64,000 bases of DNA, from positions 3,038,001-3,102,000 of the forward strand of contig NZ_CP046507.1 in NCBI RefSeq assembly GCF_009741445.1, read 5' to 3'. The translations under genes were made by a program, and so were the position numbers. Under the pieces are notes generated by a model. It searched no databases and had not been told where the DNA came from. It worked only from the letters and a program-made list of their open reading frames with translations. This document shows positions 37,694 through 45,891 of the stretch, piece by piece (the first letter of the stretch is position 1; every line of letters begins with the position of its first letter). The stretch is from Mycobacterium avium subsp. avium. GTDB taxonomy: Bacteria; Actinomycetota; Actinomycetes; Mycobacteriales; Mycobacteriaceae.

Positions 37694-39508
37694 ATGAGCG
37701 ACGAGCGGTCCTCGAAGGTGGGCTCGATGTTCGGCCCCTACCACCTGAAACGGCTGCTCGGGCGCGGCGGGATGGGTGAGGTTTACGAAGCCGAGCACAC
37801 CGTCAAGGAGTGGACGGTGGCGGTCAAACTCCTCAACGAAAGCTTCAGCAGCGACCCGGTGTTTCGCGAGCGGATGAAGCGCGAGGCGCGCACCGCCGGT
37901 CGTTTGCAGGAACCGCACGTGGTGCCCGTGCACGACTACGGCGAAATCGACGGCCAGATGTTTCTGGAGATGCGCCTGGTCGAGGGCACCGACCTGGACA
38001 GCGTGCTCAAACGCTTCGGCCCGCTGCCCCCGCCGCGCGCCGTCGCCATCATCACCCAGATCGCCTCCGCGCTGGATGCCGCCCACGCCGCCGGGGTGAT
38101 GCACCGCGACGTCAAACCGCAAAACATCCTGGTCACCCGCGACGACTTCGCCTACCTGGTCGACTTCGGCATCGCCAGCGCCACCACCGATGAAAAGCTC
38201 ACCCAGCTCGGCACGGCGGTCGGGACGTGGAAATACATGGCGCCCGAACGGTTTTCGGACGCCGAGGTCACCTATCGGGCCGACATCTACGCGCTGGCAT
38301 GCGTGCTGTTCGAGTGCCTGACCGGGTCCGCGCCGTATCGGGCCGACAGCGCCGGGGTGCTGGTCTCGGCGCACGTGATGGACCCCATTCCCGCGCCGAG
38401 TGCGCGACGGCCCGGGGTGCCCAAGGCCTTCGACGCGGTGATCGCCCGCGGCATGGCCAAAAAGCCCGAGGATCGCTACGCCAGCGCGGGCGATCTGGCG
38501 CTGGCCGCCAAGGAGGCGCTGTCCACCCCCGACCAGGACCGCGCCGCCACCATCCTGCGGCGCAGTCAAGAGGCCGCCCTGCCGGCCGCGGGGCAGCGCG
38601 ACGCCGGGGCCAGCACGGTGCTGGCGCCACCGCCTGCCGTCAACACCCGGCAGCCCGGTTCCGCTGCGTCACAAGCTGGCCGGGGCTGGACACCGGAGAG
38701 CGGCCCGATCCCGGCCGCCGGGCAGCCCGGGCCGCCGTACTACCAGGGCGGCAACGCCAATTGGGCCGCTGCGCCAGCACAATTCGCCGGGCCGCCGCCG
38801 TGGGGCCGGCCGCCGCCGAAACGGCGGGTGTGGCCGATCGTCGCCGCGGTCGTCGCCGTGCTCGTCGTCATCGCGGGCGGGGTGGGCGTCTGGCTGGTGA
38901 TCCGGCCCAAACCGGAGCCCCCGCAGGCCGCACCGCTGACCTCCGACCGGCTCGGCGCCCTGCTGCTCAGCGCGTCCGAGGTCAACGCGGTGATGGGCTC
39001 CTCGACGATGGAGCCGGGCAAACCGATCACCGCCACCGACAGCTCGTCGGTGACGGTGTCCGTGCCGGACTGCCAGGGCGCGCTGTACACCACCCAGGAT
39101 CCGGTGTATGCGGGCAGCGGTTACTCGGCGGTGAACGGACTGGTGTCGTCGGAGGCCGGCGACAACTACGACCACTGGGTCAACCAGGCCGTGGTGCTGT
39201 TTCCGTCCGCCGACAAGGCCAAGAGCTTCCTGCAGACCTCGCTGCAGAAGTGGAAAGGATGCGCGGGCCAGACGGTGACCGTGACCAACAAGAGCAAGAC
39301 CTACCGGTGGACGTTCGCGCAGGTTCAGGGCGCCCCGCCGAAGATCACCCTGATGGACACCCAGGAGGGCGCCGACGGCTGGGAGTGCCAGCGCGCGCTC
39401 AGCGTTGCCAACAACGTGATCGTCGACATCAACGCCTGCGGGTACCGCATCACCGATCAGGGCGATCAGATCGCCGACAAGATCGTCGCCAAGATCGACA
39501 ACGAGTAA
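37694..39508 (+). CDS. pknH: serine/threonine protein kinase PknH
   Basis: This 604-residue receptor-type kinase has a kinase domain (residues about 15-275) with LGRGGMGEVYEA, VAVKLL, HRDVKPQN and VDFGIAS; then a Pro/Ala-rich juxtamembrane linker, one membrane helix (about 378-401), and an extracellular sensor domain with four cysteines (PDCQGA, KGCAGQ, WECQRA, NACGYR), as in the PknH sensor with two disulfides. AAAGGA precedes the ATG. The adjacent embR encodes its known substrate family. It is convergent with the Rv1265-like gene. Confidence 0.93.
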   Translation: MSDERSSKVGSMFGPYHLKRLLGRGGMGEVYEAEHTVKEWTVAVKLLNESFSSDPVFRERMKREARTAGRLQEPHVVPVHDYGEIDGQMFLEMRLVEGTDLDSVLKRFGPLPPPRAVAIITQIASALDAAHAAGVMHRDVKPQNILVTRDDFAYLVDFGIASATTDEKLTQLGTAVGTWKYMAPERFSDAEVTYRADIYALACVLFECLTGSAPYRADSAGVLVSAHVMDPIPAPSARRPGVPKAFDAVIARGMAKKPEDRYASAGDLALAAKEALSTPDQDRAATILRRSQEAALPAAGQRDAGASTVLAPPPAVNTRQPGSAASQAGRGWTPESGPIPAAGQPGPPYYQGGNANWAAAPAQFAGPPPWGRPPPKRRVWPIVAAVVAVLVVIAGGVGVWLVIRPKPEPPQAAPLTSDRLGALLLSASEVNAVMGSSTMEPGKPITATDSSSVTVSVPDCQGALYTTQDPVYAGSGYSAVNGLVSSEAGDNYDHWVNQAVVLFPSADKAKSFLQTSLQKWKGCAGQTVTVTNKSKTYRWTFAQVQGAPPKITLMDTQEGADGWECQRALSVANNVIVDINACGYRITDQGDQIADKIVAKIDNE

Positions 39509-39554
39509 GCGGTCGTCTGCACGCGAATACCCTTGGGGTGCAGCGCTTTTCGCG

Positions 39555-40130
39555 CTACAGGTCGGGGCCCTGCGCGCGCAGGTCGTCGACCGCGGACATG
39601 GCGTCGCGCAGTTGAGCCAGCCACTCCTCGGCGTGTTCGCCGACCAGCTTCACCGACCACGCCAGCGCGTCGGCGCGGGACCGGGCGACACCGGCGTCGA
39701 CCAGCGTGTCGAGCACCTGGCGTTCCGGTTGCTTGAGCCGGGTCATCACGGGTACGGCGATGTGGGTGAACAGGATTCGCTCGGTGCCCGTCTTGGAGCC
39801 GACCTCGACTCCCCAGGAAACCTTGCGCCCGTAGCGATCCTGGGCTTCGTCGGCGATGCGCATTCGCTCGGAGCGGGTCTCTTCGCGGAATCGCGATGCC
39901 CGGCCGGCTGCGCGGGCCTCGCTCGCCTCCTTCTCGGCGTCGGCCGGCTCGGGGAGCTTTCCGATGACGGTGATCTCCTCGCGGTCGACGATCACCGTCG
40001 GGTCGCCGTCGAACCACTGTTCCGGGAGACGCCCGGCGAACCATTCCGCAGCGTCGCTGGCATCGGGCTGCTGGGCCTGCTGCCAGCCGCCGGGGCGGCC
40101 GTACCGCCGGTGTGCGTGATGTGCTTTCAT
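39555..40130 (-). CDS. Rv1265-like protein
   Basis: A 191-residue protein with a basic, Gly/Gln-rich N-terminus, then WFAGRLPEQWF, TVIVDREEITVIGKL and the conserved RISRFREET-type segment (here ASRFREETRSERMRIADEA), and a C-terminal helical part VLDTLVDAGVARSRADALAWSVKLV resembling a ribbon-helix-helix or related DNA-binding region. This matches Rv1265 in content and place, between pknH and the adenylate cyclase gene. I recall Rv1265 being studied as a nucleotide-binding regulator, but I am not sure. Start at ATG 40130. Confidence 0.8.
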   Translation of the reverse strand: MKAHHAHRRYGRPGGWQQAQQPDASDAAEWFAGRLPEQWFDGDPTVIVDREEITVIGKLPEPADAEKEASEARAAGRASRFREETRSERMRIADEAQDRYGRKVSWGVEVGSKTGTERILFTHIAVPVMTRLKQPERQVLDTLVDAGVARSRADALAWSVKLVGEHAEEWLAQLRDAMSAVDDLRAQGPDL

Positions 40131-40419
40131 AATTACATGATTACACCGTTACAGGTGCAAAGGGAACGGCCGTTCACCCGCAGCGAAAGACGGCCGGTCA
40201 CGGCCCGGTCACCGCTGCATACCGGGGCCGGTGAACCCGTTGATCTGGGCTGTTCGACGGCGTATTTTGAGTAGCGAAGCAGGCCCGGAAAGCGACCAAT
40301 TCGAAGCGCCGGAACACGGGGTAGGAATCCGGCCGCGTAGGACACGCGTAAGACGGAGTCAGACGCCCCCTAGAGTCGCGCCGGGCCTGCCCATGTGCGC
40401 AGGTTGCCGCGCCGGGCGC
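40131..40419. other. intergenic region upstream of the Rv1265-like gene
   Basis: This 289-base gap contains an AT-rich cluster just upstream of the start at 40130: on the minus strand CTGTAACGGTGTAATCATGTAATTATG. It includes an imperfect direct repeat (GTAACG, GTAATC) and an imperfect palindrome TAATCATGTAATTA, so it is a likely promoter/operator. The part next to the cyclase gene (40300-40419) shows nothing recognisable. Confidence 0.35.
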
Positions 40420-41577
40420 TCAGCCGCCGCGGCGGACGCGAAACAGTTTGACCTCGTTCTTGATTCCCTTGAGCCGGCGCGCTCCGGCGAATGAGCCGGA
40501 GAACTCGCCGTTGTCGCCGATGACGTCCCAGACCGAATCGGCGACCAGCACCGTGCCCGGCCGGGCCACGGCGGTGACCCGGCTGGCCACGTTGACCGGG
40601 CTGCCGAACCAGTCGCCGGCCCGGCTGACCGCGGTCCCGGAGGCCACTCCCGCGCGCAACCGGGGGAACTCGTTGTCGGTGTCGACGGCCTCCACCAGCT
40701 TCAGCACCACATCGAGCAACGGCCGCGGCTCGGGGCAGACGAACATCACCGCGTCGCCGATGGTCTTGACGAAGCGGACCGGGGGAACCGTGACGTCCCG
40801 GGCGAGGATGGCCAGCCGGTTGGCCAGCTGCCCCAGCTCTTCGGGTGAGACCGCCTCACCGATGCGGGTGAAGCCGACCAGGTCGGCGAACGCGACGGTG
40901 ATCTGGCGGGCGCCCGGCAGCGGTTTGCCCGCCGCCCGTTCCGCGGCGTTGACCGCCTCGGTCTCCATCATGTGGCGCAGCTGCATGAACAGCATCTGCT
41001 GGATCATCGGGCCGAGCAGGGGCGCGATCTGGGTGACCAAAGCCTTTGAGGCCTTGGCGATTTCGAGCTCGGTGGCGCCGGGGCGCATGATCGCCGACAG
41101 CGCCGAGTACCGCATCACCTCCGCCGCGCGGGACAAACCCTCGGCGAGCACCTGCGCGACCAGCACCACCTGGTCGGGGTCCAGGCCCACGTCGACGAAC
41201 CGCTGGGTGAAGGCGGCGGCCTCGCCGTCGGCGCGCATGTGCACGGCGGCGTCGGGATCGTCCACCCGGACCAGGCCGATGGCGCGCTGCACCCGTTGCA
41301 GCAACGCCATATCGATGCCGTAGGTCTCGCTGATCTCCCGGGTCGACACGTAGGTGCCGTCGTCGCCGACCAGGTGCCGGGTAGCCAGCAGCAGCGGCGG
41401 GTTGGTGGTTCGGATCTCCTCGGCGGTGATGCCCTGTGCGAGCAGCCACCGCACCAGTTCGGCGCGTTCGGTGCGCGCGGTTCCCTGCAGACCGTCGAGC
41501 AGATCCTCGATGTCCCGGTCGTCCCCGTCGTGCACGTCGTCAACGTACAACGCGGGCAGGCCATCATGTGAGGTCAT
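40420..41577 (-). CDS. class III adenylate cyclase (Rv1264-like)
   Basis: The 385-residue enzyme makes cAMP. Residues 1-200 are a helical autoinhibitory domain; in Rv1264 this makes activity pH-dependent. The C-terminal catalytic domain has FADLVGFTR (metal Asp), [10 protein letters not shown] (substrate Lys and second metal Asp) and [13 protein letters not shown] (purine Asp, Asn and transition-state Arg). All key residues are present, so it should be active as a homodimer. ATG 41577 overlaps the divergent ATG on CATG; GTG 41535 ([12 protein letters not shown]) is an alternative closer to the Rv1264 start. Confidence 0.9.
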   Translation of the reverse strand: MTSHDGLPALYVDDVHDGDDRDIEDLLDGLQGTARTERAELVRWLLAQGITAEEIRTTNPPLLLATRHLVGDDGTYVSTREISETYGIDMALLQRVQRAIGLVRVDDPDAAVHMRADGEAAAFTQRFVDVGLDPDQVVLVAQVLAEGLSRAAEVMRYSALSAIMRPGATELEIAKASKALVTQIAPLLGPMIQQMLFMQLRHMMETEAVNAAERAAGKPLPGARQITVAFADLVGFTRIGEAVSPEELGQLANRLAILARDVTVPPVRFVKTIGDAVMFVCPEPRPLLDVVLKLVEAVDTDNEFPRLRAGVASGTAVSRAGDWFGSPVNVASRVTAVARPGTVLVADSVWDVIGDNGEFSGSFAGARRLKGIKNEVKLFRVRRGG

Positions 41578-42073
41578 GAGCACACCGCTGTTGCGGGGCT
41601 TTCCGCCGGTCGTCGACGAGCGGGCCAGGACGCTGATCCTGGGCTCGTTCCCCAGCGCGCGATCGCTGCTGACGGGCCAGTATTACGCCAACCCGCGCAA
41701 CGCGTTCTGGTCGATCACCGGTGAGCTGTTCGGCTTCGACGCCGCCGCGCCCTACCCACGGCGGCTGGCGCAACTGCGCCGCCAACGGGTCGCGCTCTGG
41801 GATGTGCTGCACGCGTGCCGCCGGGCCGGTAGCGCCGACTCCGCGATCGAGCCAAACAGCTTGGTGGTCAACGATTTCGGCGAGTTCTTCGCCGAACACC
41901 CCGGGATCACCCGGGTGTACTTCAACGGGGCCAAGGCCGCCGAGCTGTACCGTCGGCTGGCCACGGCACCCGATCACGTTTGCTTTCAACGGCTGCCGTC
42001 GACCAGTCCGGCGCACGTGATGGCGCCGGGCGCCAAACTAGCGGCCTGGGCGGTGCTGCGGAATTCCGCTTAG
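41576..42073 (+). CDS. DNA-deoxyinosine (hypoxanthine) glycosylase family protein
   Basis: A 165-residue member of the uracil-DNA glycosylase superfamily, of the small hypoxanthine-DNA glycosylase type. [26 protein letters not shown] carries the phosphate/base-recognition GSFPS and the family NPxNxFW pattern, and [10 protein letters not shown] matches the second motif with Ser and His. It would excise deaminated adenine from DNA. It lies between Rv1264- and amiB2-type genes, where M. tuberculosis has no such gene as far as I recall. Start and the cyclase start share CATG. Confidence 0.8.
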   Translation: MSTPLLRGFPPVVDERARTLILGSFPSARSLLTGQYYANPRNAFWSITGELFGFDAAAPYPRRLAQLRRQRVALWDVLHACRRAGSADSAIEPNSLVVNDFGEFFAEHPGITRVYFNGAKAAELYRRLATAPDHVCFQRLPSTSPAHVMAPGAKLAAWAVLRNSA

Positions 42074-43455
42074 CAGACCGGTGGGCGGCGCAGGGCCCAC
42101 GGCCGCGCGGCCTCGATCTGCGCCGACAGCGACAACAGGGTCGCCTCGTCGTAGGGCCGCCCGACCAGCTGGACCGACATCGGCAGGCCGTCGGCGTCGA
42201 AGTCCCACGGCACCACCGCGGCCGGTTGGCCGGTCAGATTCCAGATCTGTTGGTAGGGAACGCACTGCCCGACCCGCAGCAGTGTGGACACCGCGCCGCG
42301 GCGTTGATAGGCGCCCACCCGGGACGGGCCGGCCGCGGTGCCGGGGGTGACCACGACGTCGACGTCGTCGAAGATCGCCTGAATCCGCGCGATCAGCGGG
42401 CCCTCGCCGGCCCGGACGGCCGCCATCCGGCGGTCCGAGAAGAACGAGCCCATCCGGGCCATGTTGCGGGTGCGTGCCTCCAGCCGCTCCGGATGGGCCA
42501 GCGAGTCGGCGTCGTCGCAGATCCCGCGCAGATAGCGGGGCAGATAGTTGCCCAGGATCGCCGCGGCCGGGTACTCGGGGTCGGCCGTGACGACGTCGTG
42601 GCCGAGATCGCGCAGCAACGCACCCGCCTGCTGTACCGCCGCCAGCTCCGGCTTGCCGACCCGCACCGGCAGTGGGGTGGGAACCTTGGTGCTCAACGCG
42701 ATTCGCAGCCGGCCGGGCTCGCGGGTCGCCGCCGCGACGAACTCCCCCTCCGGACCGGGCACCGTGGAGGTCGCGTCGAGGAACACGGCCGCGTCGATCA
42801 CCGTCCGCGCGATCGGGCCGTTGACGCTCAGGCCGTACCAGGCATCGTCGTGGGGTTCCAGCGACACCCGATCCCGTTGCGGTTTCAGCCCGAACAGGCC
42901 GCACCAGGTCGACGGGATGCGGATCGAGCCGCCGCCGTCGGATCCCAACGCCAGCGGCGCCAGCCCAGCCGCCACCGCCGCGGCGCTGCCGCCGCTGCTG
43001 CCACCCGGTGTGCGTCGCGGATCCCAAGGGTTACGCGTCGCGCCGAACGTCAGCGACTCGGTGTAGGGCATCATCATCAGCTCGGGCACATTGGTTTTGC
43101 CGATGATGACGGCGCCGGCCGCGCGCAGCCGGCGCACCACCTCGGCGTCGGAGCTGACCGCGGGTCCGTGCCCGCCGCTGCCGAAGGTGGTCACCTCCCC
43201 GGCGACGTCGACGTCGTCCTTGATCGCGACCGGCACGCCGAGCAGCGGCAGCCGCTCGCCCGCGTCCAGGCGGGACTGCGCCGCCGCGGCATCGCGCCGG
43301 GCCCGGTCGGCGAGCACCACGCGGTAGCAGCGCAGCTGGCTGTCCAGCCGCGCGATCCGCTCCAGGTAGACCTCGAGCAGCTCCGGCGCGCTCAGGTCAC
43401 CGTTGGCCAGCATGCGCGCTTGTGCGGCCGCGCCGGCGAAGGCGAGATCGTTCAC
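42070..43455 (-). CDS. amiB2: amidase AmiB2
   Basis: The 461-residue amidase-signature enzyme has Lys in GVPVAIKDDVDV, the Gly/Ser-rich TPGGSSGGSAAAVAAG with the cis-Ser, and nucleophile Ser in GSDGGGSIRIPS, forming the Ser-cisSer-Lys triad. GTG 43455 (VNDLAFAGA) gives the length of M. tuberculosis AmiB2; the frame extends upstream with Arg/Pro-rich sequence that overlaps the divergent HIT gene and is rejected. It hydrolyses carboxamides; the natural substrate is unknown. Confidence 0.9.
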   Translation of the reverse strand: MNDLAFAGAAAQARMLANGDLSAPELLEVYLERIARLDSQLRCYRVVLADRARRDAAAAQSRLDAGERLPLLGVPVAIKDDVDVAGEVTTFGSGGHGPAVSSDAEVVRRLRAAGAVIIGKTNVPELMMMPYTESLTFGATRNPWDPRRTPGGSSGGSAAAVAAGLAPLALGSDGGGSIRIPSTWCGLFGLKPQRDRVSLEPHDDAWYGLSVNGPIARTVIDAAVFLDATSTVPGPEGEFVAAATREPGRLRIALSTKVPTPLPVRVGKPELAAVQQAGALLRDLGHDVVTADPEYPAAAILGNYLPRYLRGICDDADSLAHPERLEARTRNMARMGSFFSDRRMAAVRAGEGPLIARIQAIFDDVDVVVTPGTAAGPSRVGAYQRRGAVSTLLRVGQCVPYQQIWNLTGQPAAVVPWDFDADGLPMSVQLVGRPYDEATLLSLSAQIEAARPWALRRPPVC

Positions 43456-43537
43456 CGCCGCAGCGTATCCCGCGGATCGGCCGGGCCGGCGCCGGCGGGG
43501 ACGAGGCGGTCGCGGGCCAACCAGTACCGTGGGCGAC

Positions 43538-43972
43538 ATGTCTTGCGTGTTCTGTGCGATCGTCGCCGGGGAGGCTCCGGCCATCCGGATCTACGAAGAC
43601 GACGACTACCTGGCGATCCTCGACATCCGCCCGTTCACCCGCGGCCACACGCTGGTGCTGCCGAAGCGGCACAGCGTCGACCTCACCGACACCCCGCCGG
43701 AGACGCTGGCCGGGATGGTGACCCTGGGCCAGCGCATCGCCCGGGCCGCCCGCAGCACAGAGCTGGCCGACGCCACCAACATCGCGATCAACGACGGCAG
43801 CGCCGCCTTCCAGACGGTCTTCCACATCCACCTGCACGTCCTGCCGCGCCGCAACGGCGACAAGCTGTCGGTGGCCAAGGGAATGCTGCTGCGCCGCGAT
43901 CCCGACCGCGACGCCACCGGCCAGATCCTGCGCCTGGCGCTGGCCCGCATCGACGCCAATCAGCCGGACTGA
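43538..43972 (+). CDS. HIT family protein (Rv1262c-like)
   Basis: A 144-residue histidine-triad nucleotide hydrolase/transferase. The triad HIHLHVL is at about residues 98-104, and the N-terminal CVFCAIVAGEAPA and FTRGHTLVLPKRH are typical. The two N-terminal cysteines may bind zinc as in several bacterial HIT proteins. It is divergent from amiB2 with 82 bases between. Confidence 0.92.
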   Translation: MSCVFCAIVAGEAPAIRIYEDDDYLAILDIRPFTRGHTLVLPKRHSVDLTDTPPETLAGMVTLGQRIARAARSTELADATNIAINDGSAAFQTVFHIHLHVLPRRNGDKLSVAKGMLLRRDPDRDATGQILRLALARIDANQPD

Positions 43973-44088
43973 GCCCGCCTCGGCCGCCCGCACGCCGCGC
44001 CCAACCCTGTCAAAGCCGCACTCCGCGCACGTCGGCAGCGGTTTAATTCCCTGTAACTCGTGGTGAGGTCGATTACCACAGCTAGGGG

Positions 44089-45891
44089 ATGGCTGGAGCG
44101 GCGATGAAGCGCTGGGCGGTGAATCCGTGGCGGCGGTCGGGGGTGCCCGCGCGCGTGGGCTGGCTGCTGGCCGGCGGGTACGGCACGGCCGCCCTGCTGG
44201 TGCTGCTCTCGTCCGTCCGCGGGTGGCGCGGCCCGTACGGCACCCGGCCGGTCGACGACCTCGTCATGTTCGTGTGCCTGGCCGTCGCGGCGATCTGCGC
44301 CGCGCGGGCGGCCCGGGCCGCGTCCGGACGGCGCCGGTACGGCTGGTTGGCGCTGACGACCGCGCTGCTCGGCTGGGCGGTGGGCGAGATCATCTGGGCG
44401 GTCTATGACGTCCGCCCCGAATTCGAACACGCCGCCCACCCGGCGGCGGCCGAGATGGTCTTGCTGCTGTTCCCGGTCGGCGCCATGACGTCGTTGGTGC
44501 TGCTATCCCAGCTGTCCCGGCACAGCCCCCGCCGGCTGCTGCTCGACGGCCTCATCGTCGCGACGTCGCTGTTCGTCATCTCCTGGGTGTTCGTCGTCGA
44601 GGCGCAGCTGCGCGAACACACCGGCACCCAGGTGGCGACGCTGGCCGAGGTCTTCAACGACATCGTGCTGATGACCACGGCCATCCTGATGCTGTCCCGG
44701 GCGCGACCCGGCGACCGGCCCAGCCGCAGCCTGCTGGCCTGTGGCATCGCCACGATCAGCGTCACCGACATCGCGATGGTCTTCTACGCCGGCATCGGCA
44801 GCTACCACACCGACGACATCGGCGACCTGGCCCGGGTGGCCGGCGTGGGCACCTTGGCGCTGGCCGGGCTGGCCAGCGTGTACGAGCAGCCGGCGCCGGG
44901 GTCGCCGGACGAGATCGAGTTCCGGACCCGGCTGTGGCTGCCCTACCTGCCGCTGATCCTGGCCGCCGCGGTGGGGTGGGGGCACGCGGCGGGCAAAGCC
45001 ATCCACGAACCCATGCTGGCCGCGTTGGGAATCCTGGTGGCCGCCGTGCTGGCGCGGCAGTTCGTGGTCCTGGTCGACAACCAGAATCTGCTGTCGGAGG
45101 TCGCGCGGGAGGCCTTCCGCGACAACCTGACCGGCCTGGCCAACCGGGCGCTGTTCGTGCATCGGCTGGAACAGGCCGTCGCGCGCCGGCATCCCGACGG
45201 CACGCCCATCGCCGTGCTGTGCCTGGACCTCGACAACTTCAAGGCGGTCAACGACGCCCTGGGCCATCCCGCCGGCGACGAGCTGCTGGTCCGGGTGGCC
45301 GAGCGGCTCACCGCGGCGCTGGGCGACAGCGGCACCATCGCCCGGCTCGGCGGCGACGAGTTCGCGGCCGTCATCGAGGCCTCCGTCGACGAATCCCAAG
45401 CGGCCGCGCACCGCATCCTCGAGGCGTTCACCGGGGCCATCCTGATCGACGGCATTCCGATCACCGTGCGGCCCAGCATCGGATTCACGGTGTGCACCGG
45501 CGCGTCCACCTGCACCGTCGACCAGCTGTTGCGGCACGCCGACCTGGCCATGTATGCGGCCAAACGCGAAGGGGGCCAATGCATTCGCAGCTTCATGCCG
45601 GACCTGCCGCTGCCGTACGCGTTCCCGCCGCCGCCCGGCTCGGCCGCACCGACCGCCGTTGCCGCCGTCGCCGCCGGGGGCAACGGCGCCGCCCCGGCGG
45701 CGCCGCCCGAGGTGGCAACGGCGGCCACCTCGTCACACTCCCCGCATGACGCCGCCCGTCGGCCCCCCGGGGTATTCGGGCCGCCCTCGGGATGCTGGCC
45801 ATCGGGGTGGTCGCCTTCAGCGTGTCCAGCGTCGCGCATCCGGACGCCGGGCACGGAATCTTCTCGGCGACGGCGCTGTATTCGGCGCTGA
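44089..45891 (+). CDS. membrane GGDEF diguanylate cyclase
   Basis: A 600-residue protein with about 8-10 membrane helices (residues 22-330), then a GGDEF domain (about 340-505) with DNLTGLANRALF, DLDNFKAVNDALGH and an intact RLGGDEF motif, so it should make c-di-GMP. No RxxD inhibitory site is seen five residues before GGDEF. The last 50 or so residues run out of frame into the next gene (100-base overlap) and look Arg/Ser/Pro-rich, so the natural C-terminus may be earlier. It is not in this place in M. tuberculosis. Confidence 0.85.
   Translation: MAGAAMKRWAVNPWRRSGVPARVGWLLAGGYGTAALLVLLSSVRGWRGPYGTRPVDDLVMFVCLAVAAICAARAARAASGRRRYGWLALTTALLGWAVGEIIWAVYDVRPEFEHAAHPAAAEMVLLLFPVGAMTSLVLLSQLSRHSPRRLLLDGLIVATSLFVISWVFVVEAQLREHTGTQVATLAEVFNDIVLMTTAILMLSRARPGDRPSRSLLACGIATISVTDIAMVFYAGIGSYHTDDIGDLARVAGVGTLALAGLASVYEQPAPGSPDEIEFRTRLWLPYLPLILAAAVGWGHAAGKAIHEPMLAALGILVAAVLARQFVVLVDNQNLLSEVAREAFRDNLTGLANRALFVHRLEQAVARRHPDGTPIAVLCLDLDNFKAVNDALGHPAGDELLVRVAERLTAALGDSGTIARLGGDEFAAVIEASVDESQAAAHRILEAFTGAILIDGIPITVRPSIGFTVCTGASTCTVDQLLRHADLAMYAAKREGGQCIRSFMPDLPLPYAFPPPPGSAAPTAVAAVAAGGNGAAPAAPPEVATAATSSHSPHDAARRPPGVFGPPSGCWPSGWSPSACPASRIRTPGTESSRRRRCIRR

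Noticed and set aside
40131..40160. MtrA or GlnR binding site in the GTAACG/GTAATC repeat
   Set aside because: The match is partial and I cannot verify the consensus here; kept only as a possible operator.
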